Part shown: in pieces, positions 1-5,525 of the stretch
Layout: each line of letters begins with the position of its first letter
Numbering within the stretch: the stretch's first letter is position 1
Translations under genes and position numbers: made by a program
Source of the DNA: Chloroflexota bacterium
Lineage (GTDB): Bacteria > Chloroflexota > Anaerolineae > Anaerolineales > Anaerolineaceae
Length of the DNA: 11,445 bases
Assembly (NCBI GenBank): GCA_012800995.1
Contig: JAAZIH010000277.1
Location: 1-11,445, forward strand
Direction of reading: 5' to 3'
The notes under the pieces: generated by a model
What the model was told of the DNA's origin: nothing
Database searches by the model: none
Seen by the model: the letters and a program-made list of their open reading frames with translations, nothing else

Positions 1-273
1 AGTGAGAATCGTTTGCTTTTCTGTTTCAGTATCTGCCTCATGATATGCCATAACAGTTGAACGTTGGGGATTTATATCCTCACTCAACTTTTCGCTGATA
101 GGTTCCGTCATCAAAGGTAAAAGCACCAGAACATAAGCTAATACAAGCACAACGACCACCGCTAAGAAGGCGAACGGAAATATATAAAGAATTCGTTTAC
201 CCAGACGTGGTTCTAAAATTCGAGCTGTTCTCTCAGCATCTAATTTTTCTTTATCTTCTTCTTTGTTTTCCAC
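1..273 (-). CDS. Single-pass membrane protein of unknown function, N-terminal part (truncated by window edge)
   Basis: The minus strand is open from a GTG at 271-273 to the window start, giving 91 residues with no stop. The N-terminus is short and very charged (MENKEEDKEKLDAERTAR). A strongly hydrophobic segment at about residues 28-52, rich in V, L, A and F, is a clear membrane helix. A polar stretch follows and is cut off by the window. The protein is probably anchored by its N-terminus, but whether the rest is outside the cell is not visible. I chose the GTG because the only ATG nearby, just upstream, is in another frame and soon stops, and an in-frame TAA lies further upstream. No good ribosome site is visible, so the start is uncertain. 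It is divergent from the patatin-like gene across about 218 bp. I do not recognise the family. Confidence 0.6.
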   Translation of the reverse strand, partial: MENKEEDKEKLDAERTARILEPRLGKRILYIFPFAFLAVVVVLVLAYVLVLLPLMTEPISEKLSEDINPQRSTVMAYHEADTETEKQTILT

Positions 274-392
274 TTTTCTTAGCTCTAAAGATGGAGAGCA
301 TTTTTTTCTATATAAGAGAAGTTACTATTGACTCATCCACCTCGTGAAGTTATTTATCATTCTCTATTTTATCATTTTTAAATGAGTCGTTT

Positions 393-421
393 ATTACACT
401 TTAACCATCCTGGTTTACAAT
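393..421 (+). promoter_or_regulatory. Candidate sigma-70-type promoter for the patatin-like gene
   Basis: ATTACA at 393-398 (4 of 6 matches to TTGACA) is separated by 17 bp from TACAAT at 416-421 (5 of 6 matches to TATAAT). Transcription would begin near 428, about 64 bases before the patatin-like start. This is the best such pair I found by eye in the 274-491 divergent gap. The region is AT-rich, so a chance match is quite possible. Confidence 0.27.
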
Positions 422-429
422 TAAGACTG

Positions 430-444
430 ATGATTGCGAATCAT
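430..444. promoter_or_regulatory. Operator-like palindrome ATGATT-GCG-AATCAT
   Basis: Two perfect 6-bp inverted arms (430-435 and 439-444) flank GCG. The site begins at or just after the predicted transcription start of the candidate promoter at 393-421 and lies 48 bp before the patatin-like start codon. A short palindrome there would suit binding of a dimeric repressor. No regulator gene for it is visible in the window, and 6-bp arms can occur by chance. Confidence 0.3.
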
Positions 445-491
445 TCAACTATTATTGATAAAAGCTTATTATTGCAACACAAAGGTGGCAC

Positions 492-1388
492 ATGGCGAAA
501 GAAATCGTTTTGGCATTAGGTGGTGGCGGCGTAAGAGGATGCGCGCATATCGGCACGTATCGTTGTCTCTTAGATCATGGTTACAAAATCAAGGGCATTG
601 CTGGTTCGAGCGCTGGTGGCATGTTTGGCGCGGCATTCGCAGCAGGTGTGAACCTTGACGAAATTGAGGATGTTGTTATCGATTTTTTCAAACATCCCGA
701 CTTTAGCAGACGCTGGAACGATGCAGCGTTTGGTGGGACAGGGCATCTTGAAGCTGCCTTATCACCCCTTATCGGGGAAAAAGACATTGAAGACTTCCCG
801 ATCCCCTTTATAGCGACCGCTGTCAGTATTACCACTGGCGAACAAGTCATCATTTCCAAGGGGAATGCCCTGCAAGCCGTATTGGCAACGATTGCCATAC
901 CTGGCGTCTTTCCAAGCCAATATGTCGAAGAGAATATTCTGGTCGACGGCGCAATTCTGGATCCTGTGCCAGTCGAACTCGCCCGCCGGTTTGATTCGAC
1001 TTTGCCTGTTGTGGCTGTGCCCCTTCACTATCGCCCTCGTGATTTTAGGCCCGACCAAATGTGGCTACCATTCTCTAATTATCTCCCGGAAGCTGTTTTA
1101 AAAGTCATCGTCAATACACGTTTCGGTGATATTATGCGCGCCATGAACACCTCTATGGAACTCGTTGCCGCTCGGTTGGCTCAACTCTCGCTCGAGGAAG
1201 CCAAACCAGACGTAATTGTCAAACCAATCGTTGGTCAGTATGGCTCGCTTGAGCCTATTGACCCGGTGAAGTTGATCGCGGAAGGTTATCGGGCAATGGA
1301 GGAGTGCTTGCCTGAACTAAAGTCAAGCTATTCATTAGTGAATTCGTTTCTTAGGATAAGCAAATATGGCGGTTTAAAAAAGTCCTAA
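492..1388 (+). CDS. Patatin-like phospholipase family protein (RssA-like)
   Basis: This is a predicted serine lipid acyl hydrolase with a Ser-Asp dyad, 298 residues, close to the usual size of small bacterial patatin-like proteins. All three family signatures are present. The glycine-rich oxyanion loop GGGGVRG is at residues 10-16. The nucleophile elbow GSSAG, with Ser40, is at 38-42. The D-G-A motif, with Asp152, is at 152-154. An IPGVFP block before the Asp is also typical. There is no signal peptide or membrane helix, so it should act from the cytoplasm, probably on membrane lipids or acyl esters; the real substrate cannot be read from sequence. The ATG at 492 is preceded by AAAGG at 481-485 with good spacing. 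The gene stands alone: divergent from the gene at 1-273 and convergent with the SH3 gene, only 12 bp away and with no clear terminator between them. Confidence 0.93.
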   Translation: MAKEIVLALGGGGVRGCAHIGTYRCLLDHGYKIKGIAGSSAGGMFGAAFAAGVNLDEIEDVVIDFFKHPDFSRRWNDAAFGGTGHLEAALSPLIGEKDIEDFPIPFIATAVSITTGEQVIISKGNALQAVLATIAIPGVFPSQYVEENILVDGAILDPVPVELARRFDSTLPVVAVPLHYRPRDFRPDQMWLPFSNYLPEAVLKVIVNTRFGDIMRAMNTSMELVAARLAQLSLEEAKPDVIVKPIVGQYGSLEPIDPVKLIAEGYRAMEECLPELKSSYSLVNSFLRISKYGGLKKS

Positions 1389-1400
1389 AAAAGAGAGGGA

Positions 1401-2045
1401 TTACCCGCGGCGTAAAATCGCGATAAGTGCCAAAAAGAAACCCAAACCAGCCAGTACAACGATAATATAACCCATCGGAATCCCTCCTGTCGCGGTCGCT
1501 CCATCCACAATTTGATAGGTTGGAATTTGCAAAGGTGGGGGCTCGGTAAATGTGGGCAATCTTGTTGGCATTTGGGTAATGATAAATTGCGCTGCCAGGG
1601 TCGGGTCAATCGTCTTGGTTACTAAGGGCACCTCTGTAGGCGGTGGCTCAAGCATGGGCAATTCCCCCCCATGAACTTCAAGCATCACCTTCCAGACCCA
1701 GCCTTTACCATCTGGCGCGCCGGCATATTCGATTAAGACATAATCGCCATAATAACCATAAGCTTTCGCTTCCTGACCAACCTGAAAGCGTCCTAACAAG
1801 GTGGATGTTGAGCTTGGATATGCCCGAACATTCAAAGCTTCAGTTGGTTGCCCAATCGCGCGCACATATACACCTCTGGGTGAACTGGTCACCGTTGGCA
1901 TCGAAACAGTCGGAAATTGCCCCCATACTTGATGGGTCAAGTTTGGCAAAAGGCTCAATCCAATCATAGCCACCAGCAAGCTGATAAGCAATAACACTTT
2001 TGCCCATTTCTTTTGAAAAAACCGTATATTATCTGCTTTCTTCAT
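1401..2045 (-). CDS. Membrane-anchored bacterial SH3-domain protein with two terminal TM helices
   Basis: The 214-residue protein has a basic N-terminus and a membrane helix at about residues 17-35. A bacterial SH3 (SH3_3-like) domain follows at about 58-125, with the typical LNVRAYPSS start, an LLGRFQVGQ turn and a GWVWKVMLEV end. A Pro/Thr-rich linker spans about 130-190, and a second helix at about 191-211 is followed by LRRG. Positive charges at both ends predict both termini inside and the SH3 domain outside. Bacterial SH3 domains often bind cell-wall or surface ligands, so a wall-sensing or scaffolding role is reasonable but not shown. No enzyme domain is attached. The start is an ATG at 2043-2045. 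A TATAAT box on the minus strand lies only about 10 bases upstream, so the transcript would have almost no leader. Confidence 0.85.
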   Translation of the reverse strand: MKKADNIRFFQKKWAKVLLLISLLVAMIGLSLLPNLTHQVWGQFPTVSMPTVTSSPRGVYVRAIGQPTEALNVRAYPSSTSTLLGRFQVGQEAKAYGYYGDYVLIEYAGAPDGKGWVWKVMLEVHGGELPMLEPPPTEVPLVTKTIDPTLAAQFIITQMPTRLPTFTEPPPLQIPTYQIVDGATATGGIPMGYIIVVLAGLGFFLALIAILRRG

Positions 2046-2054
2046 TCCAATACC

Positions 2055-2064
2055 GATTATAATC
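2055..2064. promoter_or_regulatory. Symmetric GATTATAATC: possible shared -10 box for divergent genes
   Basis: This 10-bp sequence is a perfect palindrome and reads TATAAT on both strands (2058-2063 plus, 2056-2061 minus). It sits in the 47-bp gap between the divergent SH3 and zinc-ribbon genes. On the plus strand it would start transcription near 2070, ahead of a weak ribosome site (AAGATAAGG) and the ATG at 2093. On the minus strand the start would be about 4 bases before the ATG. No convincing -35 hexamer was found on either side. Confidence 0.35.
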
Positions 2065-2092
2065 CAAAGCAGAAAAGATAAGGTTTAATAAG

Positions 2093-2689
2093 ATGAGTAC
2101 ACGTATTTATCACGGAGATATTCACCCTGAAGATTTTGCAAACAGTTTGATGGCAAGCTTTAATCGTGGCAACTATCAAGTCCAAAAATTTGGAAATCCC
2201 AAACATATGGCAGTACAAATCGCCACCAGTCCAAGCAAACGCGCTGGTAAAACCGCACTCACTGCCAATATCATGCGTGTTCCTGATGGTGTCAGTGTAA
2301 CTTTAAGTAGTCAAGACTGGATTGGTCTTGCCGCCAGTTTAGGCACAACAGCTCTCACTGCCATTCGGAACCCATTGGCACTTCTCAAGCGATTGGATGT
2401 CATCGCGCAGGATATTGAGTCGGTGCAACTTGAAGATAAAGTATGGGAAGTTATTGATGCCACAGCCAAACAACTCGGCACGGGTTTCACACTCTCCGAA
2501 CGCCTCAATCGGAGTGCATGTCCCTATTGCGCAACCGCCAACGAAGTTAGTAGCAGTCACTGTATTGCTTGTGGAGCGCCATTAGGGGAATTAGTTCCAA
2601 AAACGTGTCCAAACTGCGGTTTTGTGGTTAATCATAATGAAGAAAGCTGTCCAAACTGTCAGTTTCAGCTTGACCATTCAATTCTTTAG
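2093..2689 (+). CDS. Double zinc-ribbon protein with an unrecognised N-terminal domain
   Basis: The protein has 198 residues. The last third carries four CxxC pairs at C143/C146, C157/C160, C172/C175 and C186/C189, which is the layout of two zinc ribbons (double zinc-ribbon, DZR-like). The first 130 or so residues form a domain I do not recognise. It contains a weakly hydrophobic helix at about 78-95 (GLAASLGTTALTAIRNP) and then an amphipathic helical part. There is no signal peptide, so it is probably cytoplasmic or loosely membrane-associated. DZR modules commonly mediate protein or nucleic-acid contacts, but the partner here is unknown. The ATG at 2093 has AAGATAAGG upstream. It is followed after 77 bp by the DegV gene in the same direction; a weak AT-rich inverted repeat lies between them. 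Confidence 0.8.
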   Translation: MSTRIYHGDIHPEDFANSLMASFNRGNYQVQKFGNPKHMAVQIATSPSKRAGKTALTANIMRVPDGVSVTLSSQDWIGLAASLGTTALTAIRNPLALLKRLDVIAQDIESVQLEDKVWEVIDATAKQLGTGFTLSERLNRSACPYCATANEVSSSHCIACGAPLGELVPKTCPNCGFVVNHNEESCPNCQFQLDHSIL

Positions 2690-2691
2690 TA

Positions 2692-2708
2692 CAATAATAT
2701 TATTATTG
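2692..2708. repeat. AT-rich inverted repeat after the zinc-ribbon gene
   Basis: CAATAAT at 2692-2698 and ATTATTG at 2702-2708 are perfect inverted copies around a 3-base loop, beginning 3 bases after the stop codon. With only AT-rich pairs and no T-run it would be a weak terminator. It may simply reflect low-complexity AT sequence. Confidence 0.3.
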
Positions 2709-2766
2709 GTCTTAGTGCTCGTATTATTCAACCGGTTTTTCCGGAAAAGACCTTATTGAGGATAAT

Positions 2767-3621
2767 ATGATCAAAATTATCGCCGATACCACCTGTGGTA
2801 TCCCAATAACCAAGTTGCAGGATGCGGGCATTGAAGTTTTGCCACAAATTATCAACTTCCAAGACGGTTCCTATCGTGACGACAATGAAATAGATACTGC
2901 CACTTTCCTAAAAAAGTTGCGCGCATCCAAGGTTTTGCCCAAAACTGCCGCACCACCTCACGCTTTATATACCCCAATATACCAAAAACTGCTTGACGAA
3001 GGTCATTCAGCTTTGGTCATCACCCCGTCTGCAGAGGTAAGCGGCACCTACCGCAGCGCTCTGATTGCTGCCAAGGAATTCGACACTGATCGTATTCAAA
3101 TTGTTGATACCCGTACCATCGCTGGCGGATTAGGTTCAATTGTCCTCCAGGCACAAAAATGGGCAAATGAAGGCGTTGGCATGGAAGAATTGGTCAATAA
3201 AGTACAAGAAATGTCAAAACGGCATTATGCGTTCTTTATTGTGCCAACTCTTGATTACCTCCTTAAAGGTGGCCGCATTGGTGGAGCCGCAAAACTTATT
3301 GGCACCTTGCTTAAAATTATTCCAATTTTAACAGTCAAAGACGGCAAAGTGGAACCTTTTGAAAAAGTGCGCACCCTCAGACAAGCTAAAAAACGTTTTA
3401 TTGACCTTATTGTAGAAGCTTGCAAGGATAACCCCGAACCACATCTTTCAATCAGCCATTGCGACAATCTCAGAGGTGCCAAAGAACTTAAACACGCTGT
3501 CGAAAAACGTCTCGGTGTCAAGAACATTCCCATCTATCTCGTGCCACCCGCCATCGTTGTTCACGCCGGGCCAGAGCTTTTAACGATGAGTTGTTTCACC
3601 GTCGAAGAAAAACAAGTATAG
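2767..3621 (+). CDS. DegV family protein (fatty-acid-binding, FakB-like)
   Basis: This 284-residue protein has the normal DegV length. The family is known to bind one fatty acid; characterised members (FakB) present it to the kinase FakA, which makes acyl-phosphate for phospholipid synthesis. Family marks are visible in order: the N-terminal IIADTTCGIP strand-loop, TAAPPHALYTPIY at about 59-71, the TPSAEVSGTY binding loop at 86-95, IVDTRTIAGG, and the LDYLLKGGRIGG block at 162-173. The C-terminal VVHAGPELLTM matches the lipid-head-binding H-x-GP region. No DhaK/DhaL-type FakA partner is present in this window, so kinase coupling is inferred from the family. The ATG at 2767 has GAGG at 2758-2761. 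The pseudouridine synthase gene starts 23 bp after its stop, so the two may share a transcript. Confidence 0.93.
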   Translation: MIKIIADTTCGIPITKLQDAGIEVLPQIINFQDGSYRDDNEIDTATFLKKLRASKVLPKTAAPPHALYTPIYQKLLDEGHSALVITPSAEVSGTYRSALIAAKEFDTDRIQIVDTRTIAGGLGSIVLQAQKWANEGVGMEELVNKVQEMSKRHYAFFIVPTLDYLLKGGRIGGAAKLIGTLLKIIPILTVKDGKVEPFEKVRTLRQAKKRFIDLIVEACKDNPEPHLSISHCDNLRGAKELKHAVEKRLGVKNIPIYLVPPAIVVHAGPELLTMSCFTVEEKQV

Positions 3622-3644
3622 AGTACCATTTTTTCAAATTAACG

Positions 3645-4343
3645 ATGTGCGAAATTGAATCCATCTACGTCGATGACGACATTTTGCTTATCCATAAACC
3701 GAGTGGCGTGTTGTCTGTTGCAGACGGTTACAAGCAGGATATCCCCCATCTTCGCAGCCTGCTTGAGCCAAAGTTTGGCCGTCTTTGGATGGTTCATCGT
3801 CTGGACAAAGAAAGCAGCGGCGTGATGGTACTTGCCAGAAATGCTCAGGCACACAGGTTCCTCAACGAGCAATTTAGAGAACGACTTGTCAAAAAAACCT
3901 ACCACGCGCTTGTCACTCCCTGCCCTAAATGGCAATCCCAGCATGTAGAATTACCTTTAGCTGTGAACACAGGCAGAAAACATCTTACGCGTGTTGATTT
4001 TGAAAAAGGAAAATCAGCTTACTCTGACTTTAAAGTTCTCAAAGTGTCTTCACAATTATGCTTACTGGAATGTAAGATTACGACCGGCTATCGTCATCAA
4101 ATACGCGCACACCTTTATCATTTGGGTATAGGTATCTTGGGCGATGCACTCTATCATCCCCCACAAAACCCATATCCCGCTAATACCTTCGCGCGCATGA
4201 TGCTACACGCCAGCCAAATTGACTTTTCCCATCCAACTACTAAAGCCGCTGTCAGCTTTTCAGCTAAAACACCCCCTTTGTTTTACGATCTGCTGGAAGC
4301 TAAACTTCCCACAAGCTTGGATACTGCCGTTTCATCGACCTAA
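3645..4343 (+). CDS. RluA-family RNA pseudouridine synthase
   Basis: It is predicted to convert specific uridines in rRNA or tRNA to pseudouridine. From the ATG at 3645 it has 232 residues. The N-terminal IYVDDDILLIHKPSGVLSV is the usual opening strand pair, HRLDKESSG at 51-59 carries the catalytic Asp54, and TTGYRHQIRAHLYHLG is the conserved uracil-pocket block before the GDALY motif. No S4 domain precedes the catalytic part, which fits the small RluA or TruC-like subgroup; the exact target cannot be assigned. The frame is open back to an ATG at 3591, inside degV, but those 18 extra residues are basic and unlike the family, so I prefer 3645. No good ribosome site exists for either start; coupling to degV translation is possible. 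Its 3' end overlaps radC by 44 bp on the opposite strand. Confidence 0.88.
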   Translation: MCEIESIYVDDDILLIHKPSGVLSVADGYKQDIPHLRSLLEPKFGRLWMVHRLDKESSGVMVLARNAQAHRFLNEQFRERLVKKTYHALVTPCPKWQSQHVELPLAVNTGRKHLTRVDFEKGKSAYSDFKVLKVSSQLCLLECKITTGYRHQIRAHLYHLGIGILGDALYHPPQNPYPANTFARMMLHASQIDFSHPTTKAAVSFSAKTPPLFYDLLEAKLPTSLDTAVSST

Positions 4344-5016
4344 AACGCGTACCACCAATAATGATATGGTCCAAAAAGTACATATCCAAAAACTTTGCCG
4401 CTTCAATTACTGCACGTGTGAGATTGATGTCTTCAGGGCTTTCGGTCGGGTCACCTGAAGGATGATTATGCACCAACATGATGGCATAAGCCCCCTTGCG
4501 CAAAGCTGTCTGATACACTTCAGCCACGCGCACCGTTGCTGAATCCTGCGTGCCCTTATACAACTTTTCAAGACCCAAAAAACGATTGCGCACATCCAGG
4601 CGGATAACCCATAACTCTTCCTGTTCTTTGGCGCGCAGTTCATGCCCAACCAAACGCACCACGTCTTCAGGACTGCTAATCACAGGCTGTTGATGAATAG
4701 CTTCAAGTGCCATACGGTTGCCAAGTTCAACAGCAGCTTTGATGCGCGTTGCCTTGGCTTCGCCAACGCCTTTATAGCTCATCAAAGTCTCAATGCTATG
4801 TCGATGAATTCCCTGAAATCCACCCATCCCAGCCAAAATCTCACCACCTAACTCGATTGCGTTTTGCCCCTTCGTGCCACTGCCCAATAAAATGGCCAAT
4901 AGTTCGGCATTACTCAGCACTTCAACGCCATCAGAAAGCAACCTTTCTCGAGGTCGATCAAAATTTTGCATGTCGTTTATTCGTCTGGAATTCGTCTCGC
5001 GTTTCATGGAAACCAT
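4300..5016 (-). CDS. radC: RadC family JAB/MPN-domain protein
   Basis: The protein has 238 residues. The N-terminal part contains RPRERLL, NAELLAILLGSGTKG and a helix-hairpin-helix-like stretch around MSYKGVGEAKATRIKAA. The C-terminal JAB/MPN domain has a full metal-binding JAMM motif: H183-N-H185, then S193 and D196 in HNHPSGDPTESPED. The fold suggests a metal-dependent hydrolase. The name is historical: the E. coli radC102 repair defect was traced to recG, and the real function is unsettled. The start at 5016 has AAGG four bases upstream; a second ATG three codons later is less well placed. It converges on and overlaps the pseudouridine synthase gene, and is divergent from the anti-sigma gene across 68 bp. 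Confidence 0.95.
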   Translation of the reverse strand: MVSMKRETNSRRINDMQNFDRPRERLLSDGVEVLSNAELLAILLGSGTKGQNAIELGGEILAGMGGFQGIHRHSIETLMSYKGVGEAKATRIKAAVELGNRMALEAIHQQPVISSPEDVVRLVGHELRAKEQEELWVIRLDVRNRFLGLEKLYKGTQDSATVRVAEVYQTALRKGAYAIMLVHNHPSGDPTESPEDINLTRAVIEAAKFLDMYFLDHIIIGGTRFRSMKRQYPSLWEV

Positions 5017-5044
5017 TATACCTTAGCGTGTTTTGTTTAAGGCG

Positions 5045-5053
5045 TGATATAAT
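5045..5053 (+). promoter_or_regulatory. Extended -10 promoter for the anti-sigma/phosphatase genes
   Basis: TGATATAAT matches the extended -10 consensus (TG-N-TATAAT) exactly. No good -35 hexamer is present, which is normal for this class. Transcription would begin around 5060, 25 bases before the ATG at 5085. A short palindrome, TATCA-A-TGATA at 5059-5069, covers the predicted start point, and a further TGATA copy lies in the -10 element (5045-5049), so the region could also hold an operator. Confidence 0.5.
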
Positions 5054-5084
5054 TTTGGTATCAATGATATCGAGAGGTACTTAA

Positions 5085-5498
5085 ATGAAAGTTGCAACAT
5101 TTCCTGCGAATTATTCCTCGGTTAGACTGATATGTAATATTGTCTCTGACCGAGCCAAGACAATCAATTTTTCTTCGCGCGAGCTTTATGGAATCGAGTT
5201 AGCTGTTGACGAGGCCTGCGCAAATATCATTGACCACGCTTATGGTGGCGAGAATCTTGGCACCATTGATTTGTTTATTGATACCGAAGACAATGAAATT
5301 AAAATCATTTTCGAGGATAACGGAAAAGCTTTTGAACCTGCTGAAGTCCTTCCTCCCGACCTGGATAGCCCTCTGGAAATCCGAGCTGAACGTGGTTTGG
5401 GTGTCTTCTTAATTAATACTTTGATGGACGATGTCTACTTTGATGCACCCGAACCTGGACTTAATCGCTTGACGATGATTAAGCGATTAAAAGCATAG
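5085..5498 (+). CDS. Anti-sigma regulatory factor, RsbW/SpoIIAB-like serine kinase (HATPase)
   Basis: This 137-residue protein is a single GHKL-type ATPase domain of the RsbW/SpoIIAB size. The N box is ELAVDEACANIIDHAYGG, with Glu43 and Asn47. The G1 box is DNGKAF at 78-83 and the G2 box is GLGVFLI at 104-110. Known relatives bind and silence a sigma factor and phosphorylate a STAS-domain anti-anti-sigma protein. Only 27 bp separate it from the SpoIIE-type phosphatase gene, the expected opposing enzyme, so the two are almost certainly one operon and one switch. Neither a STAS protein nor a sigma factor is in the window. The ATG follows GAGAGG at 5072-5077 with 7-base spacing. A 10-bp perfect inverted repeat lies inside its last codons. 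Confidence 0.92.
   Translation: MKVATFPANYSSVRLICNIVSDRAKTINFSSRELYGIELAVDEACANIIDHAYGGENLGTIDLFIDTEDNEIKIIFEDNGKAFEPAEVLPPDLDSPLEIRAERGLGVFLINTLMDDVYFDAPEPGLNRLTMIKRLKA
5461..5490. repeat. 10-bp perfect inverted repeat inside the 3' end of the anti-sigma gene
   Basis: TTAATCGCTT at 5461-5470 is exactly complementary in reverse to AAGCGATTAA at 5481-5490, with a 10-base loop. It ends 8 bases before the end of the stop codon and 35 bases before the phosphatase start. No T-run follows. In RNA it could form a stem that affects decay or relative translation of the two genes. It could also be a DNA-binding site, or partly the result of a repeated Leu-x-Arg-Leu coding pattern. Confidence 0.5.
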
Positions 5499-5525
5499 GC
5501 AAACTACTGCCTTCTCGGAGGAAGA

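Noticed and set aside
581..1101. Several open frames on both strands within the patatin-like gene
   Set aside because: The patatin frame carries all three catalytic signatures; the others overlap it fully and resemble nothing known.
1643..1969. Plus-strand frame of 108 codons opposite the SH3 gene
   Set aside because: The minus-strand frame has two membrane helices and an SH3 domain; the plus frame has no such structure.
2735..2750. CCGG-TTTTT-CCGG stem before degV as a terminator
   Set aside because: Only four pairs, each arm is itself palindromic, and no T-run follows.
3591..3644. Longer N-terminus for the pseudouridine synthase starting within degV
   Set aside because: The 18 extra residues are basic and not family-like, and no ribosome site favours that ATG.
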